Assembly: GCF_029227915.1 (NCBI RefSeq)
Contig: NC_079876.1
Span: 25,012,328 to 25,076,327 of the forward strand
Origin: Hydractinia symbiolongicarpus
Taxonomy: Eukaryota > Cnidaria > Hydrozoa > Anthoathecata > Hydractiniidae
Direction: 5' to 3'
Length of the DNA stretch: 64,000 bases
Of the stretch, positions 53,590 to 64,000 are shown piece after piece; the stretch's first letter is position 1, and every line of letters begins with the position of its first letter. Below the pieces are notes generated by a model. It was given only the letters and a program-made list of their open reading frames with translations. It had not been told where the DNA came from and made no database searches. Both the position numbers and the translations under genes were made by a program.

Positions 53590-55130
53590 TTCAAATAACA
53601 TTCCACAAACCTAGAGTAGCTTGGTTATGAGAATTTTTTGGTAACGGTGGCAAATTTCCAGTACTTCTAAAGTAAGGAGAATTCACCATCTTATGAAATC
53701 TCTTTCCGTACCGCGGTGTTGTGAGTCGCTAGTGGGCATCTTCTTAACTTCTGCTCTCAGGTATACTTCTTGTGAATTTGGTCTTCTTGCTTGGATATGA
53801 CGTTCTTTTTCTTCTCGTCAGTTGCAAGAAGAGTTTGCGAAACAAAACCATATGGGATAAACAAATAAATACCCCCATGGTGAAATACGCAGGACAATTA
53901 ATTTCAATCTTTCCATTGACGTTCTTATTATTATTTGAATTATATCTATTAACCATACCTTGAAGGCACATTTCCGGGGCATCGTAATAGAGTTACTTGG
54001 TTTTTCGAGTGAGATACCGAGTTTCTCGCTAGAAATATAAAAAAAATTTCGATTACAAAAACCGGGTTTATATTTTTTTCCAGATCACCATGAGTTGATG
54101 ATGTAACTGTGTGATGGACTCTTTGTGGATATTTTTCCAATTGTGCATCAACATTCTCTGTGATCTGCTTGATCCCACTTGTTGCTTTACATTTTTCGCT
54201 TATGGAGTTTATAGTTTTATTTGATCCCATTCGCCAAACAATATTTTAGCTGACTTTATTCGTAATTTCGCATCACAATCTGCTTCTTTTGCAGTATCTC
54301 ACATCTGTAAAATTAAAACAGTTAGGAGTGTGAACCACAATCCATTTTTCATGATTTAATCGTCAACAGACTCTGGACCAACTCTGTGGATCACATATCA
54401 AATGACCATATTTCATTAGAACATTATCTAAATATGTCTTATTTTCTTCTAGTTTTTTATGAATTATTTTCTAATTCGCTGCGCTCAACCGAAAATAACC
54501 TTATTTATTTTCTTATTTTTGCGACAGGGAAGACTCAAAGAACTTCGACTAGTAGTAGTTACTAGTGTCATCTTAGTTAGGAACCGTGTGCTATCGGTAG
54601 TCATAACACAATATAATACATCTATATCTCCTACGAACTAAATTACAACCACTAATTTACAATCAAAATGTTTCCGAAATCGTGGCTAAGCCGGATGCGA
54701 AAAACCCCATTCTATGGGGAAACATATCCTTACACTCCAGTGCTACAGCCACTAACCCTCCAAGGTTAAGGGTATCATTAAAAAATTACACTGTTATTAA
54801 CAACAACATTATAAACTATTCAAAATAAAACTGCTTATCTTATAGGTAATCAAACAGTTTTAACGTGTACGGTTCAAGAACTAATTGACATGTGAGCGCT
54901 TCCATGCCTTGTACGCCCTTTAAACACTTAAAAAACCACGTGACCGGCCTTGGCCATACATACGAAATTAAATTCAATTATATTTACAGAAAATAGCCAA
55001 GTTTTCAGCTTATCCTTTTGGTGTCTTGTAATAAATTGCTGCTGCAAACAACATATCCCTTTCTTATATTCAAAAAAATTCCTCACATCTATGATATGAA
55101 TCTAATACCTTTCCTGGAGTCACTTTTTTT
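53590..55130. other. no gene seen
   Basis: AT-rich. No motif-bearing frame or clear repeat seen on either strand. Confidence 0.4.
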
Positions 55131-55137
55131 CTACTAT

Positions 55138-55410
55138 ACGTCCGCGGACCTCTTCGAGGTGACCCAGCTAGGGTACTTGGGTTCAGAAATATGGGTCGAA
55201 ATCTACCTGCCCTTCTGTTTATCTTTTCAAATGTGTTGTGTCCTTTTTATTTTTTTTATATATTTTTTTTAATTAATTCATTGAAAAAAGGGAGAATTGT
55301 GCTTTTAGAGGCATTTTCTCTAGAGGAGTACAACCTCTAGCTTATTTCCAAAGACCTAACAGGTTGAGTTCATTATTGAGGTGGCTAGCCACCTCTTTGT
55401 AAATTATTTT
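55138..55410 (+). repeat. structured repeat, copy 4 (5'-truncated)
   Basis: Starts inside block 2 (CGTCCGCGGACCTCTTCGAG), then GACCCAGCTAGGGTAC..GGGTTC..GAAATCTACCTGCCC, and block 3 (CTCTAGAGGAGTACAACCTC, GGTGGCTAGCCACC). In block 3 the hairpin centre reads GCTAGC where copies 1-2 have GCTTGC. Confidence 0.65.
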
Positions 55411-55419
55411 CTTCCCTCT

Positions 55420-57440
55420 GAAGTAGTTCAAGGTACCATTTTATGCAGCTAAATCTGCTTTTTGGATACACTAACGGGTTAAAAGAAGTCATTTTGAGTA
55501 ACTTATGGGGGTCATTTAACAGTACTTGTGGCGACTCCCCAAATGCATCATTTTGACTCCCTTTTAGTTATCAATTTCAGAAATGACTTTCTTTTAGTTC
55601 TCACGAAAGCAACAAATAAAAAGACTTAAGCGTTGTTTTATTAACCCTCTTAAGGGTATCATATCGACACTCATTAGGTTATCATTCTTACAAGATGACG
55701 CTTCCCAAAAGCGACATTTTTTACACGTTTATTTTTTACTCCCCTTTAGGTTATCAATCTTTTTTTTCGTATTCCTTAAGGGTGATATATTGACGCTCAT
55801 TAGTTTCTTGCACATTCTCGTGTGATTGGGAAATAGAAGAAAAATATCAATTTTTTAGTGAATTGATAAAAAAAATACTGAAAGGTTTTAGTGAAAACAT
55901 AAAAAATAAATGTCCTACTAAGCGGATTAAAACATGGAGACGTGTCTCGATGTTTTAAGCAGTTTCGTTAGTCGCATTCTAATCAACCAACACACAAATT
56001 TCAAACTGATCCGCATAAATGATCCATCTAGAAAGAAACGGTTCAAAATGTACTCTGAGGGTAAAATATATATACAAAAATCTAGTAATTCTTTTTATAA
56101 CTGTATGACACATTTAACTTTTTTTTATCTCTTTATAAGTGCTCTAGGGTGAAATATGTACGAAAATGTAATAAAGTTTTATATATTTCACTGTTATTCC
56201 ACTTTTTTATTAGGTTAATAACTTTAGTAATAAGTGCAACTGTATCGTGTATTCCCATAACCTCTTTCTGTAAAAACATCATTGTGCCATCAAGTCCTTT
56301 CGGGCACCTTAGGTTGAATCTATATACTGTATTAAAGTACATGGGTATAACAGTCATAAATTCATTAGACTGACTGATTTTTAAACCATCGACAAATATT
56401 TTAATTTGAAGCTTTTACAACATCAACTAATGTATTTACAGTCGCATTGCATTAAGTTTGGGAATAGTTTCGCGCTTTTTTCGAATTTTCCAATATAGTT
56501 GAAGCGTCTTCACGCAGTAACATTGATACCAAGTTCATGGCATAACAGATGACGATACGTATAAATATATAATAATGATTATTAAAGTTAGATTACTTAA
56601 ATTTCCAAATTTGTGTATATTTCAGAATTATATAATACCTGCAAAAATGTAATGTTTTTTGACCCACAAAAATTAGTAATATAAAGTTTTAAAAACAACT
56701 TACAATTATTTGTGCCGTATGTTTTATTTCAGTCTCTAAAACTTTAGCTTGTACTGATTTTGGAGCATTCATATTCAATAACGCAGGAGAATATTTTCTA
56801 AAAACTCGTTTCATTTTCTTTGATTTCTATTTCAGTTGTTCTTTGAAGTTCAGAACCAATCTAAATTAATTACATTAGTATAAAAATAAATACTTTTTTT
56901 CTTTCAAACTTAAAATATAACAACACTCTCTTAAGAAGGCTTAGCATCGCATATTAAATTTATGAATATAATCTTATCTGCTTAGTATCAGATAAAAAGG
57001 GAAATTCATCAATGATATCTGCCACACTTCTTCCTAAAAGAATCATTTCACGCCTTTTCACAATGTCCGTGTCATACCAATTTCTTCAACACTCATTTTT
57101 CGTTTGTAGGGATGGAGGAGAAACAACAGCCGGTAAAAGTTCTTAACTCCCCAAACATTTGGTGCAATAACTAGTGCCTTTTTTGTTGCTATACGTCATC
57201 TTTGACTCTTCTATCTCAGCTATATTGACGCACTTTTTTTTTTCTAACGTTTTTAAAGAAGTTTCTCGTTCTTTTCTTCACGTCCCACTAAAAGTGAAAG
57301 TAAAAAAAGTAAATAATTTTTTCTGTAAAATTGTTGGAGTAGAATGATTTGTTGGAGTGCTAACAATTGACCCATTATTACTTCCAATACTTTCATTAAA
57401 TTTCATTGTAAATCCAGGCTTTGACAGTTGTTGTACGGGC
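55420..57440. other. no gene seen
   Basis: AT-rich. Two related sentences (AGGGTATCATATCGACACTC near 55650 and AGGGTGATATATTGACGCTC near 55780) hint at a small duplicated segment. Confidence 0.4.
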
Positions 57441-57444
57441 TGTT

Positions 57445-57900
57445 CTAGGATAGTATATGGCTTGGTGTTTCGACACTGGATTTATGAACAAATCTAACTG
57501 CTGATTGGATATTTGAATTTGGTGTTTCGATTTCCAAGTCTAAAGTCTCCATCATATGGTCGTATCTTCTTACCAAACGACGATCACATCTGTTGACATT
57601 GTATTTTGTTTTGTCCGCTGGATAAATTTCTGTCTTTCTAAACCCGGATATGCATTTTCCATGGACAAACCAGTATGCCAAATGGAACACAGAGGATCAA
57701 CAAAGACAGTTTTCGATATCTCTTCTCTCTCTCTCGTCTCTTTTGGTCCAAGAACATTCTTTCTGGAATTAAGCAATTTATTCCATGACGATAAATATTA
57801 TTCTGCGCCAATAAAATTCGTTTACGTGGCACATTAGCTTTAACAGAATAAATTCCACATATAGTAGAATCACATGGTTCTTTGAAAAAACTTAGCAAAA
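57445..57900 (-). pseudogene. possible pogo/DDE_1-type transposase C-terminus
   Basis: The frame 57690-57445 reads CISGFRKTEIYPADKTKYNV then NRCDRRLVRRYDHMMETLDL. The GFRKT-x-IYP-x-D segment is typical of the end of pogo/jerky-type DDE transposases. The preceding frame (57898-57638) is not informative. Short, so only a tentative call. Confidence 0.4.
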
Positions 57901-58625
57901 GCCTCTTCGAGATGTATTCACAAACAAATTTTTACTTCTAACATGTTTTACCAGTATGATTTTCCAGACTTTAAGATAAGTTATGATTCTCTCTGATATT
58001 TTGCTGTTAATAATATCTGCACAGATATCTTGGCTTGGCAACTTGAACAGCTTGGTTGTTTGGATTTCCCACAAAGCAGCCGTTTCATGCAAAAACATTT
58101 GGTTTATTTATAACGTCATTTTTCAAATAGGTTAATGTATGTACGTTATATGACCCAAATGTGTCACTGAATGACGGAACTCGGTTGCCTTCCAACGTTT
58201 TATATCTACTAACCTTCTTGGCTGTCGAGCATATTAGGAAGAAAGTTTTTTATTAAGAAAATTAAAATGGTCACATATTTTTGTAATTTATATCTGAGAC
58301 AATCGACACAGTCCGGATCCTTCTTTCAAAATAAAAATCAAAAATCTCATCACAACAAGACAAAAAACCCCTTCAGTCATTTTTTTAAAAAAAAATATTT
58401 TTTTTTAATTTTGATTCTTCGGCATATTTTCCTGATATTTTTTTTTAAAAAAAGAATCAAAAATATTTATTGTGAAGAGGGATAAAATGAGAAAAAATAT
58501 TTTTTATCTTTTAGTGTTTTCAATAGTGTGCTCAAAGTTTAAAATTCTTCAAATATATTTAATCTGCATAATAATTAAAGAGAGTTTTGCAGAACGAATT
58601 AAAAATTGCATCTCTACATATAACC

Positions 58626-59891
58626 AGGGGCGGATCCGTACTTTTTCAGCAGCTGGGAATCTTGGGGGCGCTGTACGTCATATTTTAGATAGATAAAAGC
58701 ACTAAAATTAACAGGGAATAACTACAATAAAGTGAGACAAATGTGAATATATTTCAATATTTATAAGCTCTTGCTGTTTCTGCCAATATCAAGCTTCATC
58801 AGCATGACTAGGTGAATCAAATGATCACACCAGCTATGGACAGCAAAATAAAACACAATCATAACAAAAACAATAAGAATATGGAAAGATCAGGATAATG
58901 AAGATGAAATGTACATACATGTGACAGCTTCAGAAAATAGTTTTCTGATGGATGTGGTTCTTTTAGGAATTCTGTCCCCAAATAAAACACATGGAAGACA
59001 AAAACATCCATCTGAAATAGGTGAATAACAACAAATCTTCCATTTCTTTTTGGAAAAGGAAATGAGTGATCAGGCTTAAAGACATTAGGTCATAAAGTTT
59101 TTCACTAGATGGAGATTTAGCCTTCTCTCTGTAAGCAGCCACATCATAAAGTGATCTAGTCTCACTTTCACTAAAGATAATTTTTTGTGACGAGATTATA
59201 TGGTTTTCAAGTCTCATTGAATGAGATGTAGTAGTTGGAATAGTTGAAGATTTAAAACTTATAGGAATTGTAGAAGCATTACTAAAATTATTATTTTCAT
59301 CAGGTAAATTATTTATACGAGGTAAGTTATTTCCAATATTTTATTTAATAAACTTTCGTCATTATTGATATGAAAGTCAGGTTTTTTTATATTTTTTATT
59401 TGTAGGGCTAAACTCAAGTTTCGTTTGAACTTTAAAAGAAGAATTAAAAAGGGCAATTTTCTGCTTTTTGCAGGCTGAAATAGGAAAATGCGACTTCGCT
59501 TAAGAAAGTTGCAACCTGGAACAAGGGGAACATAAGGATTTGGCTTGAAATCTACACCAGACTTAACAATACCTTCATAACAAAATAAAAATTTTAACTG
59601 ATCTCCATCAGGTAAAATAGATGGGCGTGGCAATGTACACTATGTAAAGAGAGTTCGAAACCGTAACAATCCGAGCTGTGGGTAAAACGTATTAATTTTT
59701 CTCTTTATTACTGTTGACAAAAGTATTAATAGAAAAGGAGACCATGTCTTGGGGGTACAGTTGTTGATTGCTTCTGCTTTAACTGCCTCCTCAGGAGAAA
59801 GAGTCATATCAGAAACAATATGGGAAAGGGAAAATCTGAATAAACTTTTTTTCAGATATAAAAATATTTGCTTTTTGGTTTTTAAAAGCAA
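58626..59891 (-). mobile_element. vertnin-like/hammerhead repeat, copy 2
   Basis: Reverse-orientation copy of 1-369 + 4898-5540. Coding remnant: 59891-59640 (SLSHIVSDMTLSPEEAVKAE then AINNCTPKTWSPF, VIKRKINTFYP), one in-frame TAG, then 59633-59313 in the same frame (LPRPSILPDGDQLKFLFCYE), then a frameshift into SQKIIFSESETRSLYDVAAY to 58963. The hammerhead is at 58771-58846. It ends with CAGGGGCGGATCC at 58626 (plus strand). The upstream end is cut at about 59891-59920 by a Helitron-like element. Confidence 0.6.
58771..58846 (-). ncRNA. hammerhead ribozyme, copy 2
   Basis: Minus strand: TTGCTG (58846-58841) pairs with CAGCAA (58776-58771). Predicted cleavage after the C of GTC, between 58839 and 58838. 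Stem I is CATA with CATG (one A-C mismatch) and GGTG with CACC. Core CTGATGA; stem II GCT/GGC with a G-T pair; GAAA. Same 76-nt length as copy 1 and the same A-A at position 10.1/11.1. Confidence 0.78.
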
Positions 59892-59920
59892 AATGAAAAC
59901 AAGGATGCTTAAGGGTTGAT

Positions 59921-60318
59921 GACGTCATCAAAAAACCTTCCAAATCTAATATCTCTGCAACCGTTTGTCAAAAGTACATGATCCTATACATTTTCTTGCT
60001 CAGCGTTTCAAGATCTATACGATGAAGGCATTAGATATAAAAAATTCTGAAAAAAAAATTTGTGTGCTTTTGCGGGTCTTTGCTGACGTCACGAAATTTT
60101 TTAAACCCTTAAATCTCATTAACCGCTCATCAAAAGGGCATTATCATATAAATTTTCTTGATCAACATTTTAAGCTCTACACAATAGAGGCAACGTGAAA
60201 ACAGGGTTCTAAATTTTTTTTTATGGATGGGTTGCTGACGTCATCAAAATTTAAATGACGCTTCTTTTTCGTTTTTAATCTGCACAAGTGGATTTTTCAA
60301 CGAACTTTATCGACTAGT
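59921..60318 (+). mobile_element. Helitron-like non-autonomous element, copy 2 (5'-truncated)
   Basis: Matches 35059-35427: GACGTCATCAAAAAACC, ATCTCTGCAACCGTTTGTCA, AATCTCATTAACCGCTCATC, ending GTGGATTTTTCAACGAACTT then TATCGACTAGT. A new element start (TCTATATAATAATACGC) follows with no gap at 60319. Confidence 0.6.
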
Positions 60319-61225
60319 CTATATAATAATACGCTTGTGTGAGTAACCATGTGAATCCACGACACGCAAAGTACGGGTCACTTTTTTATGACGTGTCGTT
60401 ACGCTAAAATTTACCAAGTTGAAAAAAACGCAAATCAGGGGGTTACTATTTTTAAACATTTAATTCTCTTTTCTTATTACTTTTTTTTATTTTAAAAAAA
60501 ACTAATTTTTATTTTATTCCTAAATGTTTTAATATGTTTTTTGTTTTGTTTTAAAAGCCCCGTTGGTGGTTATAGATAGAATAATTTAATTTCACCCCCG
60601 GTTTACCATGTGCGCGCCGTATCTCACGGAAACAAAGTTTATCAACTGAAAAAAGAAAACCGAAGCGAAGAAGGTTGTTTCTTTTTCAAAGTTATCCTGA
60701 AAAAAGTTATTTCAAACAATGTTTACTCATCATGAGGTTAGATTACACGGCTGTTTCAGCTAGCGAGATTTCGGAAACTCAGACTGCGCATGTCAAAAAA
60801 AAATTTAAAATAAGGACTGGGGCGAGTTGCGCTTAAAAGTAAACAAATTTTAGGGTAGCTAGCACCAGGTTTAATAGGCATTTTAATCACATAAACCAAC
60901 TTAAGGACTGGAAACTAAGTGGTTTAAATAAAATATAGTCCTATACCAATAAGATTAATTCAAATACAAAGCTATTCGCTTGTTGCCTAGCTAAAACAAA
61001 ACAAAAACTTTCAACCTCCATTTTGAAGACTGTGGACACCATGCCAACTTAAAGCAAAATATTTTCAGATACGAAGTTATCCCACAGATAATTTTTATAA
61101 AAATCATTCCAAGATAGTTACGAGATACGAATAAAAAAAGAACTGTAGGTGTATCAGTACATTACGAATTGATATTGTATCAAACATTAGGTACTTTTTT
61201 TTCAAAATTTTTGTTAAAGTTCAAG
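60319..61225. other. third Helitron-like start and 5' region of the RAG1-like gene
   Basis: 60319-60420 resembles the first 100 bp of 34753-35427 and then diverges. 60420-61225 is AT-rich with a GC-richer patch at 60595-60615; it should contain the promoter and, if the gene is a transposon, its left terminus, which I could not identify. Confidence 0.4.
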
Positions 61226-64000
61226 ATGGCTACTGGGGATTTACACCTAGCTCGGTTGAACAAGCTGTGTCGAATATGTGGAAACACTCTGCCTGGACGA
61301 TCACATATTGTCCAAGAGCACATAAAGAACTTGGACAGTATTTTCAGAGCTGATTTTTATTCTGATCGGGCAGGCATTCACCCAAAAAAATTCTGTCACT
61401 CGTGCTTTGCTACAATAAGTAATGTCCTAAAACGTGACTCAGCTACCGCTATTGTGCCTGTTAAATGGTATACACATAAAGACACCGAGTGCAAAACATG
61501 CATATTAAGTGCACAAAAAAAGAGAGGTGGCAAACCTATGAAAAGAAGGGGCGGTGGTAACCCAACACACAAAGCTGTGGATTCCGCAGAAAAAACTTGG
61601 ACACCCCTAGAACTTAATAAAATTTACAGAAAAACCTCTGAACTTTTTGACTATAGTGGAAACGTTCTCTCAGACATAAATATCAGTGAAGGCAACTGGG
61701 AACATCTGATTTGTGCTTTGTGTAGCAATATTTTAAAAAGGCCATTAATGATAAACCAATGTAACCACGTGTTTTGTGCCTTGTGTTTAACAAATTGGTT
61801 GGAAAATTCAAATAGATGTCCCACCTGCAGCATCCCAACAACACCCGGGGATGTCTCGCCTGGTTTGTGCATTTCCAGGATTTTAAACACACGAGTTGTC
61901 AAGGGAACATGTGGTTGTTCATTTAAACTGCTGTCTGCACAATCGCACACATGCTCTCCAGCATTGTCATTTACAACACTAGAGATGATGCAGTTGAGCC
62001 CTTCCAAGCCTGTACCGAAAAAGGTAGAAGAATGCATTGCTCATGTGGTTGGAATAAAAATGCAGCAGTCAAACTTGCCGAATAAAACTGTCCAATTGCC
62101 CAGTGGAAGTTCACAAGTAAGATTACTTATGTATGGAGTGGACTCAGTAAAAGTGATTTGACATTGACTTTTTTTAACAAGCAACTGATTTTCAAACGGC
62201 TGATAAAGCAAAAAATTTTGATCTTAGCAATTTTAAGGCTGAAATCAAAACTGAAAATAAGTTGCTTATATATGTGCATACCTAGGTTATCATTTTTTTA
62301 CAATTCCAGTGAAATGTTTCTTATACACATTTTTTATACAAAAAACAAGCCATAATAAGAACAAGACAAATTTTAAAATGTTCAGAGTAAATAATTAAAA
62401 ATAATAATAAATATAAGTAAGTGGCTAGAGGGGTCACAGAATATAGGAAGTTTTGGGGGTCAATAAAAACCATTCTATATATTAGGAGATTTACTAAAAT
62501 TTTGATGTGCCCACCCTAAATGCTAAGGCGTCTACATCGTTAAGTGATCTTATATAAAAAATGTGTATAACTACTTTATACAAAAATACAAAACTATGCT
62601 ATGTTATATTAAAAATAATGTACACATAATTGTCTGTAACAATATGATAATTTTAATAGTAATATTACATTTTACATAAAACAAATTAATAACATATGTT
62701 CCATATTTTAGCCATTGACAATAACACCCATTAGAATTCCTCGCAAGTCTTCTGATGAAACATGTGAAAGGAATGTGCGGAAAAGAGCAAATACAGCCAA
62801 GGAGTTAATCCATCTGATGTCTGGTGAAGAAACCCAATCTGTCACAAAACAGACCACAGCACTGCTAAAGTCTATGGAAGAAAGTGACAGAAATACTATC
62901 ATTAAAAATTTGGGTACAGAAGTCATTATTCCAGCCAATCACATCACAGCAATGAAATCAAATTTAAACATGCCATGGAATCAACTACGTGAAATATCAC
63001 GTTGGTTGAAAACATTCAACATAAAAATTGAATCAGAAAAAAAAGCAAGAAGTGTCGCTGCTGAATGGGTAGGCCAAGGACTGAGAGTTGAGCTGGCTCC
63101 TCTCACCAAATTATCAGTTGGAAACAGGGTATCCGTTATACCTAGGCCCTGGGGGTATCTGTATAATGTAGTTGGCCACATTCTGTATCAACTCAAAAAG
63201 CTAGAATGTCACAATTTACTTGTAAAACATAGTTTCATTCCTGACAATGAGATCCATGTTAAAATTGGTGGAGACCATGGAGGAAATAGTTTTAAAATGG
63301 CATATCAAATAGGCAATGTTCTAAACCCAAACAAGAAGGAAAACACAATAATGTTTAGCATTTTTGAAGGTAACAAACATTAATGCAATATATTACAAAT
63401 ATGAAAAAAAAAAAATTAAAACTGGAATTTCCAAAATTCTATGCATGTGATGTCTAATTGTGATCTAAAGTAGAAATGATCTAAGTGATCTAAAGTAGAA
63501 ATCAAAACATTTTTTATATTTTTTTTTTAAATTAGGGAAAGACACAAGAACAAACTTAAGAGTCTGCCTTGAACGGTTTCGACCACAAATAAAAATGCTG
63601 CAACAAGTCAAATATAAAGAGTCGATATTCCGTGTATTTATGTATGGCGACTACGAATTTCTGTGTGCAATGTATGGTATAACTGGTGCAAATGGTAAAT
63701 ATTAATTACTTAAGATCTGGGGCAAGTTGCTAGTTGATAATCAAAATTAATTAATTTTTACAGAACTTTTTTTGCAACTTCATAAAGTTCCTGTAGTTTA
63801 ACAATGGGTTTTTACTACGCAGATATGGGAAATGCATAGTTAAAAATGGTTTATTTTTAAAAGTTTCTAATAAAATATGTATACTTTAACATTTGTGTTT
63901 AGGGCGTCACAGCTGTTTGTTTTGCAACATTACCTCAAAACTAATGAACATCCCAGTGTTTACTCGCAAGAAATTTAAGAAAAGGTCACTGGCGACACTT
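61226..64000 (+). CDS. N-RAG-TP-like protein: RAG1-type zinc region, RING and transposase-like core (4 exons, incomplete)
   Basis: My model: exon 1 61226-62116 (start MATGDLHLARLNKLC), donor GTAAGA; exon 2 62712-63369 (acceptor ATTTTAG, donor GTAACA); exon 3 63536-63694 (acceptor AAATTAG, donor GTAAAT); exon 4 from 63903 (acceptor GTGTTTAG) to the window edge. All joins keep frame with no internal stop. Numbering exon 1 from the upstream Met at 61169: CRICG (C34, C37), IHPKKFCHSC (C76, C79), KWYTHKDTECKTC, then a C3HC4 RING (C182, C185, C198, H200, C203, C206, C217, C220) and a C2-H-C cluster (248-262). The IHPxxFCHxC and RING layout match the RAG1 N-terminus. Exons 2-4 carry KIGGDHGG (Asp codon 63273), VFMYGDYEFL (Asp codon 63649) and GRHSCLFC, candidate DDE-type catalytic and C2 motifs. 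This fits N-RAG-TP transposons rather than RAG1 core. About 600 codons are visible. Confidence 0.8.

Noticed and set aside
61651-62037. 128-codon minus frame opposite the RING region
   Set aside because: Shadow of the plus-strand exon, which has the motifs and splice sites.

Overview
The window is AT-rich animal DNA, most likely from a cnidarian or another early-branching invertebrate. The evidence is spliceosomal introns with GT..AG borders, BEL/Pao, Ty1/copia and Ty3 retroelements, a CR1/L2-like LINE, a tRNA-headed SINE, several TIR elements and a RAG1-N-terminus-like gene. I see no bacterial features. The species is an inference; nothing in the sequence names it.

Layout. 1-5540: a degenerate repeat carrying a vertnin-like ORF fragment and a hammerhead ribozyme, interrupted by a gag-less BEL/Pao element (370-4897, 172-bp LTRs). 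6020-24536: one large nested structure. A Ty1/copia element on the minus strand is bounded by the 5-bp target duplication gtcct (6020-6024 and 24532-24536). Its left LTR is split (6025-6151 and 15526-15721) by about 9.4 kb of inserted DNA, and its pol is split by a nearly intact Ty3-type element (17269-21680, 194-bp LTRs, duplication tgatt). The 9.4-kb insert holds a purine-rich minisatellite, a tandem array of Helitron-like termini, a small three-exon RGG gene, a pogo-type MITE, an OTU-protease/DUF6570-like ORF with a 2A peptide, a tRNA-like sequence and a SINE.

24.8-45.5 kb: five decayed ubiquitin-specific-protease (USP) fragments, all on the plus strand. They are interleaved with a roughly 410-440 bp repeat that can fold into several hairpins, a piggyBac-type MITE, a Helitron-like element, a LINE with a 2A-like motif, and remnants of a second BEL/Pao element. 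A few possible host exons lie on the minus strand (27.3-32.6 kb). 46-58 kb is gene-poor, with remnants of an IS4EU/DDE_Tnp_4-type transposase, a LINE 3' end and a possible pogo transposase. 58.6-60.3 kb repeats the vertnin-like/hammerhead element in the opposite orientation, truncated by a Helitron-like element.

61226-64000: the best-preserved gene. Four exons with consensus splice sites join in frame to encode a RAG1-N-terminus-like zinc region and C3HC4 RING, followed by a transposase-like part with GGD, GDYEFL and CLFC motifs. This layout resembles the N-RAG-TP transposons described from Aplysia. The gene runs off the right edge.

What works together: nearly everything is a record of mobile elements landing in each other. 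The order of the nested events is copia first, then the Ty3 element and the 9.4-kb insert inside it.
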